Positions 1-5,334 of a stretch of 5,334 bases of DNA are shown here, piece after piece. Origin of the DNA: Flavobacteriales bacterium (lineage in GTDB: Bacteria; Bacteroidota; Bacteroidia; Flavobacteriales_D; Crocinitomicaceae). Both the position numbers and the translations under genes were made by a program. The DNA lies in NCBI GenBank assembly GCA_018665005.1, contig JABJEE010000105.1, positions 1 to 5,334 on the forward strand. The letters are read 5' to 3'. Under the pieces are notes generated by a model, which was not told where the DNA came from, made no database searches, and saw nothing but the letters and a program-made list of their open reading frames with translations. Numbering within the stretch: position 1 is the stretch's first letter; each line of letters starts with the position of its first letter.

Positions 1-1
1 A

Positions 2-721
2 GCTTCAGTTGACGTGAAAACAAAGTCAAGCTCTTACAACGTTGAAATCACCACAAACTACCTTTTGAATAAGCAAAACGCAGAGCCTGAAGTAAAAGCA
101 AAATTGGATGAGGCGTTAAAAAATTGTGAGTCCAAACTTGGTAAAGGGGTGATTCAGCCAGATTCTAGGTTTGTTTCATCTAAAGTTTCAGAAGAACTAG
201 AGACCTCATCTAAGATTTCGATTGCATTAAGTCTATTAATCATATTCGCATATATATTCATACGTTTTGGTAAATGGCAATTCTCTATAAGTGCAATCGT
301 TGCCTTATTCCATGACGTGATTATCGTTCTAGGATTGTTTTCTTTACTTGGAGGCATACTACCTTTTAACATGGACATCGATCAAGCATTTGTAGCTGCG
401 ATTCTGACGGTAATTGGATATTCTATAAACGATACTGTGGTCGTCTTTGACCGTATACGTGAAGATCTTTCATGGAAGAAAGAGTCTGACTTCAAATCTG
501 AGATAAACGGAGCATTAAATTCAACATTATCTAGAACGATCAATACCTCGATGACAACTTTTGTTGTACTTCTTATCATCTTTGTTTTTGGTGGAGCAGC
601 GATTAAAGGATTTATCTTTGCATTGATTATTGGGATATTGGTGGGTACTTACTCATCAATGTTTGTAGCAACTCCGCTTCTTGTTGATTTAACGAAAAAA
701 ATAAAGCTGGGTAAATCTTAA
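2..721 (+). CDS. secDF: Protein translocase subunit SecDF, C-terminal (SecF) part; 5'-truncated by window edge
   Basis: This is the SecF half of the inner-membrane accessory protein that uses the proton-motive force to help pull Sec-exported proteins into the periplasm. The frame is open to the left edge (A-S-V-D precede the GTG at 14), so that GTG is an internal valine codon and 239 C-terminal residues are visible. They begin in the second large periplasmic domain (about 1-70), followed by five membrane segments near 72-89, 95-118, 127-150, 179-198 and 201-230. Diagnostic RND/SecF motifs are FHDV (103-106), GYSINDTVVVFDRIRE (139-154, bases 416-463) and the R-T-I-N-T-S stretch at 178-183. SecD and SecF are normally fused in Bacteroidota, hence the symbol secDF, but the SecD half is not visible, so a separate secF cannot be excluded. 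The gene ends in TAA, 14 bases before the receptor gene, with no terminator between them, so co-transcription is likely. Confidence 0.95.
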   Translation, partial: ASVDVKTKSSSYNVEITTNYLLNKQNAEPEVKAKLDEALKNCESKLGKGVIQPDSRFVSSKVSEELETSSKISIALSLLIIFAYIFIRFGKWQFSISAIVALFHDVIIVLGLFSLLGGILPFNMDIDQAFVAAILTVIGYSINDTVVVFDRIREDLSWKKESDFKSEINGALNSTLSRTINTSMTTFVVLLIIFVFGGAAIKGFIFALIIGILVGTYSSMFVATPLLVDLTKKIKLGKS

Positions 722-735
722 TTAAGCTTATTTAT

Positions 736-3102
736 TTGAAGTTTATTTTAGATTTATTTTCACAAGCCCGACCTTCCTATAAGTTTACCGCACTCATTTT
801 TTTTGTTGTGTTAGGTTCCTTTGATCGAAATTATATTTTTGCACAGTCAGGAGTAATTAAGGGCTCTGCGACGAGCGAAGGTTTGCCTTCTGAGTTTGTG
901 AGGGTATCCTTGTATCCTCTTTCTAAGCATGTATTAACCAACTCTAATGGAGAATTTCAGTTTAACAATCTTCCTTTTAATACATATGTGTTAAAGGCCT
1001 CTATTATCGGTTATAAGTCACTTTCGGATACCGTAAGTATAACCAAGATGAATGATACGATTCAATTGGATTTATCTTTTTCTGAAAAAATAATGGAACT
1101 CGACGCAGTTGTTGTCACAGGTACAAAAACATATAAGAGACAAACCAATTCAAATGTCATAGTAAATGTGATGAATAGTGAAAGTTTAGATATGGTTCAG
1201 GCGTGTAGTCTTTCTGAAGGTTTAAAATTTCAGCCAGGTTTGCGTGTTGAAACAGATTGTCAAACTTGTAATTATACGCAGTTACGTATGAACGGGTTGG
1301 CAGGAGGATATTCTCAAATTTTAATAAATGGAAGACCAGTATTTAGTCCATTAACCGGATTATATGGCATGGAGCAACTTCCAGTGAATATGATAGACCG
1401 TATTGAAGTCGTAAGGGGAGGGGGCTCGTCTTTGTATGGTTCTAGTGCAATCGGTGGAACGGTAAACGTAATTACCAAAATACCAAAGAAAAATAACTTT
1501 GAATTAAGTTATACCTACCAAAATATTAATTTTCAGACAAACGATCAGGTAATAAGTGGAAATGGTACTTTCTTGTCAAAGAACAGAAAATTAGGAGCAG
1601 CTCTTTTTGTCAACAATAGATCGAGAGGATTTTATGATCATAATGGAGATAATTTTTCCGAATTGCCCATGCTGCAGAATACTTCCTTTGGAGTAAAATC
1701 GTTCTTTTTACCTAAATACAATCATAAAATCGAAATTAGTTTGAGTAATATCAACGAGTTTAGATTTGGTGGCGAAATGAATAGGGATGAACCAGTTTAT
1801 TTGACTGCTCAAGCAGAGGAGCGGCAGCACCATGTTTGGATGGGAGGATTGGATTATCAGATTGACTTCAAGAATGAGCAAACGTCACTCATATCATACT
1901 TTGCCTTTCAAAAAACGGATCGTGATCATTACACGGGTATTTTTCCGGATGATTCTTTAGAGATTGTTTTACATATTGAAAACCCTCCCAATGGAGTGTC
2001 GAATGTTTCAACGGCGAATATGGGATTACAACTCAATCACGAGTTATTACATTTTATTTCAACAGGGAGTAATGTGTTAACATTTGGTTCAGAAATATTA
2101 TTGGATGAAGTTTACGATGTGATTCCAAGCTATGATTATATCATAGATCAAAAGACATTAAATACAGGTGCATTTATTCAAAGTGATTGGTCAATATTAC
2201 CAAACTTGTCTCTACTGTCAGGAGTTAGGATGGATAAACATAATTTTGTAGAAAGGTTGGTGTTCAGTCCAAGGGCATCCTTGTTATACAAGTGGAAAAA
2301 GAACACTCAACTGAGGTTGAGCTACGGCTCAGGATTCAGAGCTCCACAGGCCTTTGATACGGATCTTCACATCGCTTTTGCAGGCGGTGGTGTATCAAGA
2401 GTTACGCTTTCCCCTTCATTGATTCCAGAGCGTTCTAAATCCTACAGTGCCTCAATTAATTACGATAAGCCATATGAGCATTTCATTGCGGGATTTACTT
2501 TAGAAGGTTTCTATACAAGACTGAATCATGCTTTTTACCTTGAGCCCGTTGGAGAGGATGAATTTGGTTATTTATTTGAAAAACAGAATGGAAAAGGGGC
2601 AAATATACAAGGTGCAACTTTAGAGTTTAGATTTAATTATGACCGAAAAATTCAATTTGAAGGTGGGTTTACGATTCAGAGTAACACTTTTGATGAGGCA
2701 ATAGAATATATTGAGGGTTTGCCTGAATTGCGGAAATTCATTCGTACCCCAAATGACTATGGCTTTGCCATGCTTTCATTTACCCCGAATAAGAAAATTA
2801 GTGGGAGTATTAATTACGTATATACAGGTAAGATGATTTTACCCCATTTTGCTGGGGCACCAAATCAATTGGTTGATGAAATGACAACTACAGATCAGTT
2901 TTCTGAGCTAAATTTTAAGTTTTCCTATACACTGAATATAAAAAAACCAGGTTTAGGTATTGAAATATATATTGGAATGAAAAACATATTTAATGCCTAC
3001 CAGGAGCAGTTTGATATCGGTAAAAATAGAGACAGTAATTTTATCTACGGTCCTGCACAACCCAGAACAGTTTTCGGAGGAATAAAACTTATGAGTCTTT
3101 AG
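736..3102 (+). CDS. TonB-dependent outer-membrane receptor with CarboxypepD_reg-like N-terminal domain, substrate unknown
   Basis: This is an outer-membrane active transporter driven by TonB-ExbBD; its ligand (for example heme, a siderophore, cobalamin or another large nutrient) cannot be read from sequence. Visible parts of the 788 residues: a signal peptide (hydrophobic core about 17-28, probable cleavage after AQ at 36-37); a CarboxypepD_reg-like domain (about 39-115); a Ton box around 122-130 (LDAVVVTGT); a plug domain (about 135-250) with the typical RIEVVRGGGSSLYGSSAIGG at 222-241; and a beta-barrel (about 255-788) with GSGFRAPQAF at 531-540 and IYGPAQPRT near the end. The plug holds the protein's only three cysteines (157, 175, 178). 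TTG at 736 is chosen because an in-frame stop lies at 712-714, no ATG occurs before 1048, and the GTG at 808 would destroy the signal peptide. No Shine-Dalgarno is seen. The gene probably shares a transcript with secDF. The C-terminus (GGIKLMSL) lacks the usual final aromatic residue. Confidence 0.94.
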   Translation: MKFILDLFSQARPSYKFTALIFFVVLGSFDRNYIFAQSGVIKGSATSEGLPSEFVRVSLYPLSKHVLTNSNGEFQFNNLPFNTYVLKASIIGYKSLSDTVSITKMNDTIQLDLSFSEKIMELDAVVVTGTKTYKRQTNSNVIVNVMNSESLDMVQACSLSEGLKFQPGLRVETDCQTCNYTQLRMNGLAGGYSQILINGRPVFSPLTGLYGMEQLPVNMIDRIEVVRGGGSSLYGSSAIGGTVNVITKIPKKNNFELSYTYQNINFQTNDQVISGNGTFLSKNRKLGAALFVNNRSRGFYDHNGDNFSELPMLQNTSFGVKSFFLPKYNHKIEISLSNINEFRFGGEMNRDEPVYLTAQAEERQHHVWMGGLDYQIDFKNEQTSLISYFAFQKTDRDHYTGIFPDDSLEIVLHIENPPNGVSNVSTANMGLQLNHELLHFISTGSNVLTFGSEILLDEVYDVIPSYDYIIDQKTLNTGAFIQSDWSILPNLSLLSGVRMDKHNFVERLVFSPRASLLYKWKKNTQLRLSYGSGFRAPQAFDTDLHIAFAGGGVSRVTLSPSLIPERSKSYSASINYDKPYEHFIAGFTLEGFYTRLNHAFYLEPVGEDEFGYLFEKQNGKGANIQGATLEFRFNYDRKIQFEGGFTIQSNTFDEAIEYIEGLPELRKFIRTPNDYGFAMLSFTPNKKISGSINYVYTGKMILPHFAGAPNQLVDEMTTTDQFSELNFKFSYTLNIKKPGLGIEIYIGMKNIFNAYQEQFDIGKNRDSNFIYGPAQPRTVFGGIKLMSL

Positions 3103-5334
3103 TTATAGCTTTACAAAAGGAATAAGGTAGTGGGAGCTTGAGTTATAAATTCCAATAAAATAATTTCCATTTGCGAATCTTGTACTCATGAAGTACTCCT
3201 TCTCGAATTTACCTCCATTACAAATCACATCAAATTCTGAGATGAACTGACCAAACTCATTGAATATTTTCGCATTTAATTTACTTTCTGAACACCCATC
3301 AATACTTAGTTTAAAAACTCCATTGGACGGATTGGGAAAAAGATTAAAGGTCATCTGATTCAAGTCATTTTCCATGACACCTGAAAAATCTTCAACTTCG
3401 ACAGATATTTCTTGAATACAACCATTATTGTCTTGAATATATATTGAGTATAAACCTCCGTTGAGACCTGTAAATAGACTGCCTGAATAATAGTTTTCTC
3501 CATCTATACTATAGGAGTATGGGGACGTGCCGCCATTTGCAGAAACAGTTATACTTCCATTATTTGATGTTGAAGGAGAGGCACTAGCAGTACCATTTAA
3601 TTCGCTTGGTTCAATAATGGTAGTTTCAAATAAACTTTCACAGCCTTCAAGATCTTGAACAATTGCTGTATATGTTCCTTCAGGTAGATTTGAGAAAACA
3701 TTGTTGCTTTGAAAATTCGTTGCATCTATACTATAGGTTAAAGGTTCATTTCCCCCTGAGGCAATTATCTCAATAGAACCGTCTGTGTTACCAAAGCAGG
3801 ATATCATAGATGGTATGGCGTTAATGGCTATTCCTTCCGGTTGACTAATGAGTACTTCTATTTCATTGTTGCAGCCATTTTGATCAGTAACCATAATCGT
3901 ATAATCCCCTGCGTAAACATCGTCATAACTAGGTGCATTCTGATTATTAAGCCCATTGGAACTATAGGTTAAAATCCCTTGTCCTCCAGAACTAATTATT
4001 TCAAAAGATGTGGTTTGTCCATAGCATGAAATAACAGAGTCCAAATTGGTTTGTAATGTGATTTCATAAGGAGGATTTAAATTAAAGCTACCAAATCCGG
4101 CACATCCAAGTGAGTCCATAATGGTATAGTTGTATGTTCCCGCGCTAAGGTTGTCAAAAACGGGTGAAGATTGGGAATTGTTATTGAGAATATATGTATA
4201 TGGAATAACTCCATTACTCGCATTTAAGCTGATTGTAGCAGAATTTGGTTGGCAGGTCGGACTTACATCTATGTTAGAAGATGTAATGATATCACTTGTT
4301 CCAATACTTTCTGAAGATATTCCTTTGTTATCATTACAAATATTTTCATCCTGCCCATTTGAATTGACATCAACAAGTGTAAACTCAATATTATTGATTC
4401 CATTTGACAGAGCATTCACAACAATATAAATCGTATCAATTTCTTGAAAATCAGCCAAAGTTCCTGAATTAAAGGATGATGATGATGAAATTCCGTTGTC
4501 TATTGACCATGAGATTTCACCTTCAGTGACTTCAGTTAAACCTCTATTTTCTAATACAATACCAAATTGAGCCGAGGAGCCACAAAGTGTTCCTTCAGTT
4601 GTTTGAAAAACATCGAGTATTGACAGGTCAAGGTTTAAAGGGTCAAATTTCAGTGCACTGACATTTGTTCTAATAGCGTTGTTGGCTTCCATGTAAACTC
4701 CTGTATAATAAAAAGTCTCACCGTCAAACTCATCAATAGACATATGATGATAATCTCCCCACCTTGTGTTCGAAGTTCTTGAAGATTGGCCTGATTTTAT
4801 AGTGATTTCTGGAGAAGTCATGATTCCTAAAGGATCGCATGCCCTTCTTCCTGTCATTTTCAATGAAGGATAATTTCCACTTTGTGTACTTGAAGTAGAG
4901 TATGCCATCATAATATTCCCATGTTTATCAATGTTAATGGCTGGCATCCACCTGTTTAAAGTTGTTCCTGGAGCGTATGTACCTTCTTGATAAACATTCC
5001 AATCCTGTAAGCTTTCTTTTGGTCGACGTAGCTCAATCCATCTGACACCGCCTCTATTTGCACCATTTACATCTGTCGTTAGGCACAAGACCATAGATTG
5101 ATGATCCTCAAAAACACGCATTGGTGCCTTATACATTACTGTTTCTCTTAGAGGATCTAATTTGACGTCTGTATTGGGCTGGCCAAAACAACTGAAACTG
5201 GATAGGCCACAAAGATCAGAATCGATTTCCTCAATTGGGACATCTTGAATTTTGGAAATACCTGCGGAATTATTACTCCAATTGATATTCATTTCCCATA
5301 ATTCAATCCAATCATTATTGTTGCTATCTGGTGA
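3103..5334 (-). CDS. Secreted beta-propeller protein with CARDB-like domain, four SprB-type repeats and T9SS type A sorting domain; N-terminus beyond window edge
   Basis: This is the C-terminal part of a large cell-surface or secreted protein exported by Sec and then T9SS; its activity is unknown. The frame is open to the right edge: 14 codons (SPDSNNNDWIELWE) precede the ATG at 5290-5292, and W-I-E-L-W-E fits the propeller fold, so that ATG is internal. Counting from the first visible residue: beta-propeller blades (1-230) with DLCG...C (C42, C49), KLDPLRE (58-64), YQEGTYAP (115-122), DPLG (167-170) and WGDY (192-195), as in a family of BNR/sialidase-like secreted proteins; a CARDB-like Ig fold (232-339) ending in the typical NGQDEN region; four SprB-type repeats (356-650); and a T9SS type A sorting domain (657-743) with LFPNPSNG at 665-672. 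No catalytic residues could be assigned, so a sialidase or other enzyme role is not claimed. It may act in adhesion or surface binding. It converges on the receptor gene with no spacer. Confidence 0.9.
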   Translation of the reverse strand, partial: SPDSNNNDWIELWEMNINWSNNSAGISKIQDVPIEEIDSDLCGLSSFSCFGQPNTDVKLDPLRETVMYKAPMRVFEDHQSMVLCLTTDVNGANRGGVRWIELRRPKESLQDWNVYQEGTYAPGTTLNRWMPAINIDKHGNIMMAYSTSSTQSGNYPSLKMTGRRACDPLGIMTSPEITIKSGQSSRTSNTRWGDYHHMSIDEFDGETFYYTGVYMEANNAIRTNVSALKFDPLNLDLSILDVFQTTEGTLCGSSAQFGIVLENRGLTEVTEGEISWSIDNGISSSSSFNSGTLADFQEIDTIYIVVNALSNGINNIEFTLVDVNSNGQDENICNDNKGISSESIGTSDIITSSNIDVSPTCQPNSATISLNASNGVIPYTYILNNNSQSSPVFDNLSAGTYNYTIMDSLGCAGFGSFNLNPPYEITLQTNLDSVISCYGQTTSFEIISSGGQGILTYSSNGLNNQNAPSYDDVYAGDYTIMVTDQNGCNNEIEVLISQPEGIAINAIPSMISCFGNTDGSIEIIASGGNEPLTYSIDATNFQSNNVFSNLPEGTYTAIVQDLEGCESLFETTIIEPSELNGTASASPSTSNNGSITVSANGGTSPYSYSIDGENYYSGSLFTGLNGGLYSIYIQDNNGCIQEISVEVEDFSGVMENDLNQMTFNLFPNPSNGVFKLSIDGCSESKLNAKIFNEFGQFISEFDVICNGGKFEKEYFMSTRFANGNYFIGIYNSSSHYLIPFVKL
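3106..3366 (-). other. T9SS type A C-terminal sorting domain
   Basis: The last 87 residues have the usual order of this signal: F-N-L-F-P-N-P-S-N-G-V-F near the start, K-I-F-N-E-F-G-Q in the middle, and N-G-N-Y-F-I-G-I-Y followed by a short end F-V-K-L. In known T9SS cargo such a domain directs passage across the outer membrane and is usually cleaved, with the cargo released or attached to the surface. Two cysteines (681 and 705) could form a disulfide, which is my inference. Confidence 0.88.
3385..4269 (-). repeat. Four tandem SprB-type protein repeats
   Basis: Four units of about 67-78 residues lie at roughly 4069-4269, 3835-4068, 3601-3834 and 3385-3600, in protein order. Each has a G-x-x-P/L-x-x-Y core, an x-G-x-Y strand (SAGTYNYTI, YAGDYTIMV, PEGTYTAIV, NGGLYSIYI) and a D-x-x-G-C end. 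The pattern matches the SprB repeat found in gliding adhesins and other T9SS cargo. Units 1-3 have a cysteine pair 50-52 residues apart (361/411, 437/488, 513/565); unit 4 keeps only the second (639). DNA identity between units is short, so the array is old and diverged. Confidence 0.85.
4318..4641 (-). other. CARDB-like Ig-fold domain
   Basis: About 108 residues between propeller and repeats. They start with L-D-L-S-I-L-D-V, then a cysteine (C251), F-G-I-V-L-E-N-R-G, a W-S-I-D-N-G strand, and end in V-D-V-N-S-N-G-Q-D-E-N with a second cysteine (C333) that could pair with the first. This is the pattern of CARDB-type adhesion or spacer modules in Bacteroidota surface proteins. It includes a run of five serines encoded by a short triplet repeat at 4475-4486. 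Confidence 0.6.
4645..5334 (-). other. C-terminal blades of a secreted BNR-like beta-propeller domain (partial)
   Basis: This is the protein region before the repeats. Short blade-like strands carry landmarks I recognise from a widespread family of secreted bacterial propeller proteins: ELWE, a Cys-x6-Cys pair followed by QP, a K-L-D-P-L-R-E stretch, V-R-W-I-E-L-R-R, Y-Q-E-G-T-Y-A-P, a Y-P-S/G-R-R-A-C-D-P-L-G region and WGDY. The family is usually annotated only as exo-alpha-sialidase-like or hypothetical. The upstream blades and signal peptide lie outside the window. Family recognition is from memory of motifs, not a search. Confidence 0.65.

Noticed and set aside
14..16. GTG as the start of a 235-residue SecF protein
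   Set aside because: The frame is open to the window edge, and the product would start inside the periplasmic domain, without the first SecF membrane segment.
154..579. Two minus-strand open frames opposite secDF (154-378 and 382-579)
   Set aside because: They lie inside a clearly coding SecF region, have no recognisable domain, and look like antisense shadows.
587..620. Bacteroidota-like promoter inside secDF (TTTG at 587-590 and TATCTTTG at 613-620) that might drive the receptor
   Set aside because: It matches the TTTG / TAnnTTTG pattern, but the motifs are short in AT-rich DNA, they encode conserved membrane-segment residues, and they lie over 110 bases from the start. Only transcript mapping could support it.
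3119..3153. Possible hairpin GGAAT...ATTCC near the convergent junction
   Set aside because: A five-base stem with a loop of about 25 bases and no T-run is not a credible terminator.
4130..4429. Plus-strand 99-codon open frame opposite the repeat protein
   Set aside because: It overlaps well-defined SprB-type and CARDB-like coding sequence on the other strand and shows no domain of its own.
4645..5334. Calling the propeller protein an active sialidase
   Set aside because: No sialidase catalytic residues can be assigned, and the N-terminal blades are outside the window. The similarity supports only a fold family.
1..5334. A novel defence, mobile or biosynthetic system
   Set aside because: The window is filled by three recognisable envelope genes, with no integrase, transposase, nuclease, array of DNA repeats or unexplained long non-coding stretch.

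Overview
The window looks like a piece of chromosome from a Bacteroidota bacterium, probably a marine-type flavobacterial or related lineage. Four things point there: AT-rich DNA, a SecDF-type translocon protein, an outer-membrane TonB-dependent receptor with an N-terminal carboxypeptidase-regulatory-like domain, and a large secreted protein with SprB-type repeats and a type IX secretion (T9SS) C-terminal sorting domain. Shine-Dalgarno sequences are not evident, as is common in this phylum.

Layout: (1) Bases 2-721, + strand, hold the 3' part of secDF (the SecF half); the gene runs off the left edge. (2) Fourteen bases later, from a TTG codon at 736 to 3102, + strand, comes a complete 788-residue TonB-dependent receptor of unknown substrate. 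(3) Bases 3103-5334, - strand, hold the C-terminal 743 residues of a secreted protein with a beta-propeller, a CARDB-like domain, four SprB-type repeats and a T9SS type A sorting domain. This gene runs off the right edge, and the ATG at 5290-5292 is an internal methionine, not the start. Genes 2 and 3 converge with no base between their stop codons. The window is coding almost from end to end; the only intergenic DNA is 722-735.

How the genes relate: all three belong to the cell envelope and export. SecDF is an inner-membrane accessory motor that helps Sec-exported proteins into the periplasm. Both other products should use Sec: the receptor then enters the outer membrane and the repeat protein leaves through T9SS. 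That is a shared route, not evidence of a dedicated system. The secDF-receptor spacing suggests co-transcription; the repeat protein is separate and convergent.

I found no RNA gene, CRISPR array, insertion sequence, phage gene, defence module or convincing terminator. I see no case for an undescribed system. The points most worth a second look are the three-cysteine cluster in the receptor plug, the zero-base convergent junction, the TTG start, and the false starts at both window edges.
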